A DNA stretch of 29,039 nt, taken from NCBI GenBank assembly GCA_022826515.1, contig JAJDUT010000063.1, positions 1 to 29,039 on the forward strand, in the 5' to 3' direction. Below, piece by piece: positions 14,897 through 22,497 of this stretch. Origin of the DNA: Candidatus Latescibacterota bacterium (lineage in GTDB: Bacteria > Latescibacterota > UBA2968 > UBA8231). How positions within the stretch are numbered: the first letter of the stretch is position 1; each line of letters starts with the position of its first letter. The notes below the pieces were generated by a model. It ran no database searches, was not told where the DNA came from, and saw nothing but the letters and a program-made list of their open reading frames with translations. Position numbers and translations under genes: made by a program.

Positions 14897-17005
14897 ATGT
14901 ACGGCCTGCTCGCCTTGGCGTTGCTGTCGTTGGCAGCCAATGCCCCAGCGCAGACGATCGCCTTGGGGGGAGAGGGGCGTGCGTGGCCGGGCGGTGGGGA
15001 AGAAATCGACCCGCAATTCCGCTTGTCCAATACTGAGTTGGCCGTTGGCAATACGCCGGGCGGCGTCATCGACTTCGCATTTGCCGAGGGGTGGATTTTT
15101 CCGCAACAGATCGACACCGGGCGGAATCTGGCCCTAGGCGCGGCCGACAGAGGCGGCGGCATGAGCTCGCCCCTGCCCTCGATCAGCCAAGAGTCGCTGG
15201 CGGCCATCATCGACGAGGATGCAGAAACGGCCTTTCGCCGCAAGGCCAGTGCCGCCGGGGAAGTGGTCATCGCCCGCGGCATTATTATGGACTTGGATTT
15301 GGGCGCGCGCTTTGGTGTCAATCGGATCCGGTTTTTTCCGCGCAACACGGTTCGCGCCAATGAGGAGTTCAAGTTCGAAAACGACTTTATGCGCGGCTAT
15401 TCTCTAGAACTGAACGACGGCAGCGAAGAGACGTCCGTAGAAGGCCGCCCGCAGTACACTACCTTCGTCCGGGTCGAGGACAATACGGATGCAGTCGTCG
15501 ATTTGTCTTTGCCCCTGCAATTTGTGCGCTATGTGCGGCTGGTATCGCTGTCCAATATCGGCTTTGAAGTCGATGAGTTGGAAGTATTCGGCGCGGGCTT
15601 TGTGCCCGAAGCCCAGTACCTGTCGGATATCTTCGACTTAGGCGATCTGGCCAACTGGGGCAACCTGCGCTGGAGCGAGCGGCGCGAGGGCATAGCCGGC
15701 TTGTCGGATATTCGCGTCTTCACCCGTTCCGGCCGCGACACCACGCCCTTTGTCTTCAATCGCTTTAACGCCGATTTGCAGGAAGTGCCCTGGAAGGCGT
15801 CGGCCGAAATCAACGGCGTCTTGCTCGATGACTTGCCCATTGACGGGGCTTTTGACCAGTTCAATTCCCAACCCGAATCCGTCCGCCAGGCCCTCACCCT
15901 CTCCCAGGCCGATCACGCCAGTCTCCCCCTCCAACAAAAAGCGCCCATCCGGGACGACCTAATCAACTGGAGCAATTGGTCGCCCCCCTATCCGTTAGAG
16001 GGCACGACCCCGGCTGGTACGCCTATTGTCTCGCCTGGTCCGCGGCAGTACTTCCAGTTCAGGATCGATTTTGTCAGCCGCGATTTTCTCGCCGCGGCCG
16101 GAGTCGGCACCCTGTCCTTTGATGTGGCCAGACCCGTGCCAGCCGAAAAAATTGTCGGCGAAATTTTCCCCCGCGACGTCGCCGCCGGAGAGGTGGTGGA
16201 GTTCACCTATGGGGCGCGGGTGGGAGTCCGGCCGCAGGATACGGGTTTCAATCGCTTTGAAATATCCTCGCCGAGCATCTTTGAAAAAATCGGTCGCATA
16301 GAGGTGCTCAATGCCCGGGACGAGCTCATCGCGGGGGAGGATTTTGACGTGGCCCTCGCGGAGGCGCAATTGCCGCTGCACAAGGGCGAATTCAGCATTG
16401 AAAGCGCTGAGGATGGCCGCTTTGTGGTGGGCTTCCCACCCGTCGGCGATGGCGATTTGCTCAAGATCACTTTTACGACCTCGGTCTTGCGCTTTGGGCA
16501 GGGATTTGCCGGTAGGGCTTGGCTGGTCGATCCCAGCGTGGCAGACGAAGGGCAATTGCCGCAGTTGGTCGTGCCGGGCAATGCAGCCCAACTGGGAGCC
16601 GCAGATGTGGATCCGCGGCCGGTCGGCAGCGAGGACCTAACCGCGGTGGATAACAATCTAGCGGTGCGCATTGCCATCAAGGGATCGCTGCTGGGCCAGC
16701 TCCAAGTGACCCCCGAGATTTTTACCCCCAACGGCGATGGAGTCAACGATGCGGCTGCGGTCCATTTCGAGGTGCTGCGGCTGGGCGTAGGTGCTCCGCT
16801 GCGGGTGGAGATCCGCGATCTAAGCGGTCGTTTTATTGCCGCAGCCTTTGCTGACGACCGAGCTAGCGGCCGCTTTACAGCCACTTGGGATGGGCGGGAT
16901 GGCAACGGCGCTGTGGTGGCACCTGGCATCTATTTGGTCCGCGTCTTGCTCGATACCAATGTCGGCTCCGAGGCAAAGACCGGCCTCGTTAGCGTGGTGT
17001 ACTGA
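14897..17005 (+). CDS. Secreted discoidin-like protein B with C-terminal FlgD-like Ig domain
   Basis: The frame is open from 14762 within the MBL gene, but ATG 14897 is selected because it begins the signal peptide MYGLLALALLSLAANAPAQ and follows GGAGAGAAGAG. The 702-residue product has a discoidin-like fold at about 95-230 (IIDEDAETAF, GIIMDLDLGARFGVNRIRFFPR, FEVDELEVFGAGF). A central module holds the motif WSNWSPPY, preceded by a roughly 45-residue insert (PFVFNRFNADLQEV to QALTLSQADHAS) that the other paralogs lack. Next is a beta-rich region (FPRDVAAGEVVEFTYG, LRFGQGFAGRAW). The last 95 residues are a FlgD-like Ig domain (TPNGDGVNDA, EIRDLSGRF, TWDGRDGNG, PGIYLVRV), ending VSVVY. It immediately precedes the two barrel genes, which suggests a shared function. 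Confidence 0.87.
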   Translation: MYGLLALALLSLAANAPAQTIALGGEGRAWPGGGEEIDPQFRLSNTELAVGNTPGGVIDFAFAEGWIFPQQIDTGRNLALGAADRGGGMSSPLPSISQESLAAIIDEDAETAFRRKASAAGEVVIARGIIMDLDLGARFGVNRIRFFPRNTVRANEEFKFENDFMRGYSLELNDGSEETSVEGRPQYTTFVRVEDNTDAVVDLSLPLQFVRYVRLVSLSNIGFEVDELEVFGAGFVPEAQYLSDIFDLGDLANWGNLRWSERREGIAGLSDIRVFTRSGRDTTPFVFNRFNADLQEVPWKASAEINGVLLDDLPIDGAFDQFNSQPESVRQALTLSQADHASLPLQQKAPIRDDLINWSNWSPPYPLEGTTPAGTPIVSPGPRQYFQFRIDFVSRDFLAAAGVGTLSFDVARPVPAEKIVGEIFPRDVAAGEVVEFTYGARVGVRPQDTGFNRFEISSPSIFEKIGRIEVLNARDELIAGEDFDVALAEAQLPLHKGEFSIESAEDGRFVVGFPPVGDGDLLKITFTTSVLRFGQGFAGRAWLVDPSVADEGQLPQLVVPGNAAQLGAADVDPRPVGSEDLTAVDNNLAVRIAIKGSLLGQLQVTPEIFTPNGDGVNDAAAVHFEVLRLGVGAPLRVEIRDLSGRFIAAAFADDRASGRFTATWDGRDGNGAVVAPGIYLVRVLLDTNVGSEAKTGLVSVVY

Positions 17006-17022
17006 ACGGGAGGGCGTTTTCT

Positions 17023-19752
17023 ATGTATGGCAAATACGGGTTGGTTTTCCTGCTCCTGGGCAGCTTGATGAGTCCAGATTGGCTCGAGGCGCAGGATTAC
17101 GGATCTCGCCTCGGAGTGCAGCGCGGTGGTCGGGTGTCGTATGAACCTCGGGGCCCAGGCGTGCTCTTTGACGCTCTCGATCCAACCCTCAAACGCTGGT
17201 ACGTGCCCCAGGAACTCTACAACGAGTACCGTTGGCGGCCTTGGCAGTACAACAACTACGCCCGCGAGAATTACCAGCGCTACGTCAATACAGCCATAGA
17301 GGGCAATTACTTCTACGACCTATACGGCAATTTTGTCACCCAAGGTTGGCTGATATACGACATGCGCCGGCAACAACCGGCCGAGTTCGGCAGCACCGTA
17401 TTCAAGGACAGCCGCTATGGCTCGTGGTTCAACAACGTCTTGATCGCCTCTGACAGCAAGGGCCAGAATCACTATGCGGTGACCATTGGCAATAGCATCC
17501 GCACGACGCTGACGCCGCTGACTTTTTCCAAGCCGGCCTTCAACGGCATCCAGGCCGATTTTGCCTCGGACAAGTACCAGGCCACGGTGCTGATGTCGCG
17601 CATTAGTGCCCCCAATCAAGTGGGCGTTGCCGTCGGTGCCGTGCCCACGGGCGTGTCGAATACCACCGACTTTCTCGGCGGCCATTTCACTGCCCAAGTG
17701 GGCGATTTCGTCACCTTGGGGACCACCTATATCAACGCCCACCAGTCCAATACGCTGTTGGAGAGCTTTTTAGGTGGTCGCGCCCAAGGCGATTTGACCG
17801 TCGATCAAAACAGCAGCGCCGTCACCCGCATCGAAATCCTGCTCGAAGACGACTCGCCCGCCGACGGTCGGGGAGGGGCGGCGCTGTTTTCGCAAAATAT
17901 CATCATCACGGCGATCCGGGATTTCAATACCGGCGAGCGCGAAACCGTCACGGGCAAGGAGATCAACTTTGCGCCTCTCGTCCAGGGCGGTTTCCAGCGG
18001 CAGGGGGGCTTTTTGGCTGCGGACGGGGACGAGACCATTCGCCTCATCTACGATTTTTCCGACCGCGCCTATCTGGGCCCCGACCCCTCGACCATTGTAG
18101 AAGTCACTTTCGAATTGGTGCTGGCCAACGACTACAAGGTGTCGATGGCTTCCAACCGCCAACTGAGCCGCGCCGGAGAATTCCACCCCCTGCTAATTGC
18201 CCGGGCCGATGGCAATGTGCGCGACACTTCGAATCAGCGGCTCGTGCGCTTTGACTACGGGTTGCCTACGGCTAACCAACTTTTTGGTTTCCACCTCGCC
18301 ACGACGAGCTTCTTGGGCTTTGATACCTATGCCGAGTACGCGGTCAACCACCAGTTTAGGAAGTACCCCAACCCCAATGTAGAAGGCGACCACGAATCGG
18401 CTTCGCGGCGCGCCGACGCTTGGATGCTAAACGCGGCGAAAAACGCCTATCCGTGGTTTGTCTATGGCGAGGCCTTCAGCATGGGCAAAGACTACGCGAC
18501 CAGCATTTTTCTCAGCGACCAGCGGGGCGTAATCGACTATGCGACCCAGAACCGATTCTTCGAGTTCGTCGAGGACAACGACGACCAAGACCGCACCCCC
18601 GACTGGGGGCGCGCCTTTCAGGCCGGTCCCGATATCGAGGTCTTTCCGGGCTGGGACGAGAACAACGATTTCATCAACGACTTCAACCAAAATGACAACC
18701 GCACGCGCGAGAATCAGTTGCCCGATTACGAAGAACCTTTCCTGCGCTATCACAGCGACCGGCCCGAGTTCCTCTTTGGCATTGATCTCAACAACAACGG
18801 CTGGATCGACCGCTTTGAGAACGACACCGAGCCAGACTTCCCCTACAAACGCGACCATCGGGGGTACAATGCCTATGGTGGTGTCCATCTGACGCCGGAG
18901 ACTCGGCTGACTGCGGGGCGCACCCGGCAGTGGTTGATTTCGTCTGCGCGGCGCAGCGAGACCAATTACGCTCTCTTCACCTTTGACAAGGATATCGCCG
19001 ATTTGGGGCGCATCCGGGTTTTTGAACATCTGAAACGGGCGCGCGACAATATAGCCGACGACCGCATTGCGCCCCTGCCCTTTTTCCGCGGTCCGCAGCT
19101 ACCCGTCCAAGATGTGCTGTCGGCCCGAGACACTTGGATCAACACCGTGTGGCTGGGCTTCAGCTATACGGGCACGGCCAACCTGACGGTGGAAAACAAG
19201 TTCAAGTACGAATTTTTCCACCAATTGCTCGACGATGAGGTGTTGGCGGAGCTGGGCGCTCGGCGGGACTCGCGCTTTTTCGGGCTGATCAATAAAGCCG
19301 AGTATGCTCTCAATGTAGCAGGGGTGGAATTGATGCCTCGGGTCAAAAGCGAGTACCTGATTGACTCGCCCTTTCTGCGCTCCGAAGACGAGCGCAAGCA
19401 GTGGACTCCGAGTTTGTTTTTCATCACCCGCCTGCCGCTGATGCCGCGCACCCAGATCGAAGCGGGCTTGGAACAGAGCTACCGCTGGGAGTTGCTAAGC
19501 GACGAGGAGGCCTTAATTGAGACTGGAGCCGAAGGAGTGGGTACCGGGGATCAGCGCGAGACGATTTTGGCGATCCAGGCGACCAATATTAGCGATTATT
19601 TGGGCTATAAACTGATCACTCAGCTCGGTTTCCAATACGAGCGCCGGGCCGCGGAAATCGTCGAAAAGAAAAACACTGATTTCGGTTTGGGAAACAGGAC
19701 CTCGACCGGTTTCACGACCTTTATCACGGTGTACGCCGGTCTGGGCCTCTAG
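17023..19752 (+). CDS. Predicted outer-membrane beta-barrel protein 1
   Basis: This 909-residue protein starts at an ATG after GGGAGG. The signal peptide ends WLEAQ, and the mature protein starts DYGSRLGVQ. Aromatic-rich motifs follow (WYVPQELYNEYR, YNNYAR, GNYFYDLYGNF). It then has many alternating strands of barrel type (FELVLANDYKVSMASNRQ, TWINTVWLGFSYTG, ENKFKYEFFHQL), and ends TTFITVYAGLGL. Calcium-loop-like segments sit at about 545-610 (GWDENNDFINDFNQND, DLNNNGWIDRFENDTEPDF), probably in a surface loop or plug. No TonB box or porin family was recognised. It is a clear paralog of the next gene, sharing IASDSKGQ, TTLTPLTF, DTSNQRLVRFDYGLPTANQ and RARDNIADDR. The outer-membrane location is inferred from strand pattern and length. 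It could be a transporter, an export channel or a receptor. Confidence 0.7.
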   Translation: MYGKYGLVFLLLGSLMSPDWLEAQDYGSRLGVQRGGRVSYEPRGPGVLFDALDPTLKRWYVPQELYNEYRWRPWQYNNYARENYQRYVNTAIEGNYFYDLYGNFVTQGWLIYDMRRQQPAEFGSTVFKDSRYGSWFNNVLIASDSKGQNHYAVTIGNSIRTTLTPLTFSKPAFNGIQADFASDKYQATVLMSRISAPNQVGVAVGAVPTGVSNTTDFLGGHFTAQVGDFVTLGTTYINAHQSNTLLESFLGGRAQGDLTVDQNSSAVTRIEILLEDDSPADGRGGAALFSQNIIITAIRDFNTGERETVTGKEINFAPLVQGGFQRQGGFLAADGDETIRLIYDFSDRAYLGPDPSTIVEVTFELVLANDYKVSMASNRQLSRAGEFHPLLIARADGNVRDTSNQRLVRFDYGLPTANQLFGFHLATTSFLGFDTYAEYAVNHQFRKYPNPNVEGDHESASRRADAWMLNAAKNAYPWFVYGEAFSMGKDYATSIFLSDQRGVIDYATQNRFFEFVEDNDDQDRTPDWGRAFQAGPDIEVFPGWDENNDFINDFNQNDNRTRENQLPDYEEPFLRYHSDRPEFLFGIDLNNNGWIDRFENDTEPDFPYKRDHRGYNAYGGVHLTPETRLTAGRTRQWLISSARRSETNYALFTFDKDIADLGRIRVFEHLKRARDNIADDRIAPLPFFRGPQLPVQDVLSARDTWINTVWLGFSYTGTANLTVENKFKYEFFHQLLDDEVLAELGARRDSRFFGLINKAEYALNVAGVELMPRVKSEYLIDSPFLRSEDERKQWTPSLFFITRLPLMPRTQIEAGLEQSYRWELLSDEEALIETGAEGVGTGDQRETILAIQATNISDYLGYKLITQLGFQYERRAAEIVEKKNTDFGLGNRTSTGFTTFITVYAGLGL
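18793..18818 (+). repeat. 26-base exact match shared by the two barrel genes
   Basis: The stretch is identical to bases 21564-21589. It encodes NNGWIDRF, the core of the acidic calcium-loop-like motif, in both barrel genes. It may mark strong selection or recent gene conversion within a duplicated pair. Confidence 0.7.
19130..19157 (+). repeat. 28-base exact match shared by the two barrel genes
   Basis: The stretch is identical to bases 21901-21928 and encodes TWINTVWLG in both barrel paralogs. Identity extends through wobble positions. Confidence 0.7.
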
Positions 19753-19754
19753 CC

Positions 19755-22487
19755 GTGGCACGTGCGGTTATTATCACACTCGCCCTGTTGACGCTCGGCT
19801 CTAGCGGTCTCCGCGCCGAAGAATACGGCAATCGCTTGGGGCAAGGGCACGGCGTCGGACTGCAATATGTCACGCGCAGCCGCAGCACGCTCATCAACGC
19901 CATCGATCCAAGGGTGCAGAAGTGGTACATGCCCCAAGAATTGTACAGCGAATACCGCCTGAAGCAGTGGGAGTACACCAACTATGCGAGGAATTTCTAT
20001 CGCAGCTATTTATCGGCGACGCTCGAAGGAGATTACTTCTACGATCTGTTTGGTCGTCGCGTGATGCACGGGTGGTTGGTCTATGAGGCGCGAAAAGAAC
20101 AACCGAGGGCCTCAGAGGGCAATAGTTTGCTCAAGGGCCTGCCCTACGGCGGCAATTTCCAGAACCTGATCATTGCCTCTGACTCCAAGGGACAGCACCA
20201 TTTCTCTCTGACTATAGGCGATGAGATCGCTACGACGCTCACTCCGATGACGTTCCGCAAGGCCGTCTTCAACGGCGTTCAGTTCCACTATCTGCGGGAT
20301 CGCTACGCGGGTACGGTGCTGTTGTCGCGCATCAGCGCGCCGCTGGTTACTACCTCGTCGTTCGACGTGGGGCTGACCAATGCCACGGAATTGACCGCCG
20401 GGCGTCTCACCGCCGAGGTGGGCGAACACGTCACAATCGGCGGCACGTACGTCAACAGCCACAATAGCCGCGCCACCTTGGAGCGCTTTGCCGGCAATAT
20501 GTTCAAGGGATTTCTCACCACCGACCAAGCGGGCAACGCCGTTACTTTTGTCGAGGTGCGCCTCGGCGACGATTCGCCCGAAGATGGCGAGAATGGGGCC
20601 GTACTCTTCGCCGAGAACATCATTCTAAAGGATGTAAACGGCCATCAGTGGAACGGCGCGCAGGTCGGTTATGTGCCGTCGCGCACAGGCGGCGAACTGC
20701 GCGACGGTTTTGCGGTGGCCGACGGCGGCGACCGCATTGTGCTGCGCTACAATCTCGAAGCCTTGGCCTCGGCACGGGTCGTGGAGGTAGAAGGCGAGCC
20801 TATGTGGCTCCCAACTACGGTTGATTCCCTCGCCGAGGTGGGCTTTGAATTGGTCTTGGCCAACGATTATCGAGTTGAGATCGCTTCGAATCGCCAAACC
20901 AATATAGAAGCGCAGCCGGTCTTCCTCTTGGTCGAGAGCGCTCCGGGCAATGTCGGCGATACTTCCAACCGGCGCACCGTGCGCTTTGACTACGGGCTGC
21001 CCACGGCCAATCAGATCGCTGGCCTCACCTTGGAAGTGCGCCAAATGTGGGGTTTTGACCTGTACGCCGAATTAAACGTCAACCACCGCTTTGCGCAGTA
21101 CCCTAGCCCTTTGCTGGCGACCCACCGAACGTCCGCTAGACAGGCCCAAGCGTGGATGGTCAATCTAGCGCAAATACGCGCGTCCTATTTTTTGCACGGC
21201 GAAATTTTCAGCATGGACCCGGATTACACTACCAGCGTCTTTATGACCGAGACCAACGGGCGGGTCGATTACGTCGATCAAGAGTCCTTTTTGTACGACT
21301 ATGTCGATGACAACGACGATTTGGATCGCTTCCCGGACCAAAAGCGCCGGTGGCAGTCATCGTGGCTGGGAGAAACTGTTTCTACTGGCGAGGGGGCAGC
21401 CGATCCGGCCGTGTTTCCCGGCTGGGACGAAAACGGCGATTTCATCTCCGATTTCAATCAGAACGATACGCCGACGCGCCGCAATGCACTGGCCGATTAC
21501 GAAGAGCCTTTTTTGCGCTTCAACGTCGATCGGCCCGAGTTCCTTTTTGGCGTTGACATGAATAACAACGGCTGGATCGACCGCTTTGAAGACGATGTTG
21601 ATCCCGATTATCCCTACGACCGGAATCTGCGGGGATACAATGTGTACGGCGGCGTCGATGTCGTGCCCAAAGTACGCCTGACTGTGGGCCAGACGCGGCA
21701 ATGGCAGTTATCGACCAAGCGGCGCAGTGAGGCTGCGTATGGTCTTTTCGTCTTGGAACGGGACTGGCCCGGCATTGGTCGCCTGCGCGTCTTTGAGCAT
21801 TTGAAGAAAGTGCGCGACAATATAGCGGACGACCGCTTGGCGGCCTCGCAGGCCATTGGCGCTCAGCAGGCCGTGGTGGAAGATCCGCTAGCAGCCCAGA
21901 ACACTTGGATCAACACCGTGTGGCTGGGGTTCGATTACACCGGCCTAGGCGCTCTGCAGGTAATCAACAAATTCAAGTACGAGCTCTTGCACCAGCGCGA
22001 CGAGCAGCAGGTGCTCACCGAGCGCGGTGCCCGCCATCGCGGGCGCTTTTTGGGCGTGGTCAACAAAGCCGATTACGGCCGCGATATTGGCCGCATACAC
22101 ATCCGGCCGCGCCTTAAAAACGAGTTCTTCTGGGATGTTCCCTATCTCGAACGGGCAAGCGAGCGCCAGTGGTGGAAACAGATGCTGTCGTTCAGCGTGC
22201 GCTTCCCCATTCTCAAGGAGTCGTGGATTGAGACGGGCGTTGAACAGGTTTTTATCACTGACCTAGCGACGGACGCAAAGCAAATGGCTGCGGGCGAGCG
22301 CACGGGCGATGGCCAACAGACGATCCTAGCGCTCCAGTTGACTAACTACGGTACGTACATGGGCTACCGCTCGATCATGCAGTGCGGCTTGCGCTTTGAT
22401 CGGGACCAGTTTGAGCGCGTTGACTGGAAGTCCGAAACCAAGACGGGCAGCCTCGTCTTTGTCTCGTTCTACGCCGGTCTGGAGTAG
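19755..22487 (+). CDS. Predicted outer-membrane beta-barrel protein 2 (paralog of the upstream gene)
   Basis: This 910-residue protein starts at a GTG only 2 bases after the previous stop, which suggests translational coupling. Its signal peptide (MARAVIITLALLTLGSSGLRA) is followed by EEYGNRLGQG, matching the mature start of barrel 1. It shares collinear motifs with barrel 1 throughout: WYMPQELYSEYR, IASDSKGQ, TTLTPMTF, FELVLANDYRVEIASNRQ, DTSNRRTVRFDYGLPTANQ, DENGDFISDFNQND, DMNNNGWIDRFEDDVDPDY, KVRDNIADDR and TWINTVWLGFDYTG. It ends VFVSFYAGLE. An extra stretch near residues 330-360 (RVVEVEGEPMWLPTTVDS) distinguishes it. This is a tandem duplication that kept length and order but diverged in loops, so two related ligands or a paired assembly are possible. 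The beta-barrel identification is inference. Confidence 0.7.
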   Translation: MARAVIITLALLTLGSSGLRAEEYGNRLGQGHGVGLQYVTRSRSTLINAIDPRVQKWYMPQELYSEYRLKQWEYTNYARNFYRSYLSATLEGDYFYDLFGRRVMHGWLVYEARKEQPRASEGNSLLKGLPYGGNFQNLIIASDSKGQHHFSLTIGDEIATTLTPMTFRKAVFNGVQFHYLRDRYAGTVLLSRISAPLVTTSSFDVGLTNATELTAGRLTAEVGEHVTIGGTYVNSHNSRATLERFAGNMFKGFLTTDQAGNAVTFVEVRLGDDSPEDGENGAVLFAENIILKDVNGHQWNGAQVGYVPSRTGGELRDGFAVADGGDRIVLRYNLEALASARVVEVEGEPMWLPTTVDSLAEVGFELVLANDYRVEIASNRQTNIEAQPVFLLVESAPGNVGDTSNRRTVRFDYGLPTANQIAGLTLEVRQMWGFDLYAELNVNHRFAQYPSPLLATHRTSARQAQAWMVNLAQIRASYFLHGEIFSMDPDYTTSVFMTETNGRVDYVDQESFLYDYVDDNDDLDRFPDQKRRWQSSWLGETVSTGEGAADPAVFPGWDENGDFISDFNQNDTPTRRNALADYEEPFLRFNVDRPEFLFGVDMNNNGWIDRFEDDVDPDYPYDRNLRGYNVYGGVDVVPKVRLTVGQTRQWQLSTKRRSEAAYGLFVLERDWPGIGRLRVFEHLKKVRDNIADDRLAASQAIGAQQAVVEDPLAAQNTWINTVWLGFDYTGLGALQVINKFKYELLHQRDEQQVLTERGARHRGRFLGVVNKADYGRDIGRIHIRPRLKNEFFWDVPYLERASERQWWKQMLSFSVRFPILKESWIETGVEQVFITDLATDAKQMAAGERTGDGQQTILALQLTNYGTYMGYRSIMQCGLRFDRDQFERVDWKSETKTGSLVFVSFYAGLE
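21564..21589 (+). repeat. 26-base exact match, partner copy of 18793-18818
   Basis: Partner copy in barrel gene 2, in the same reading frame as the copy in barrel gene 1. Confidence 0.7.
21901..21928 (+). repeat. 28-base exact match, partner copy of 19130-19157
   Basis: Partner copy in barrel gene 2, in the same reading frame as the copy in barrel gene 1. Confidence 0.7.
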
Positions 22488-22497
22488 GAGGATTGCT

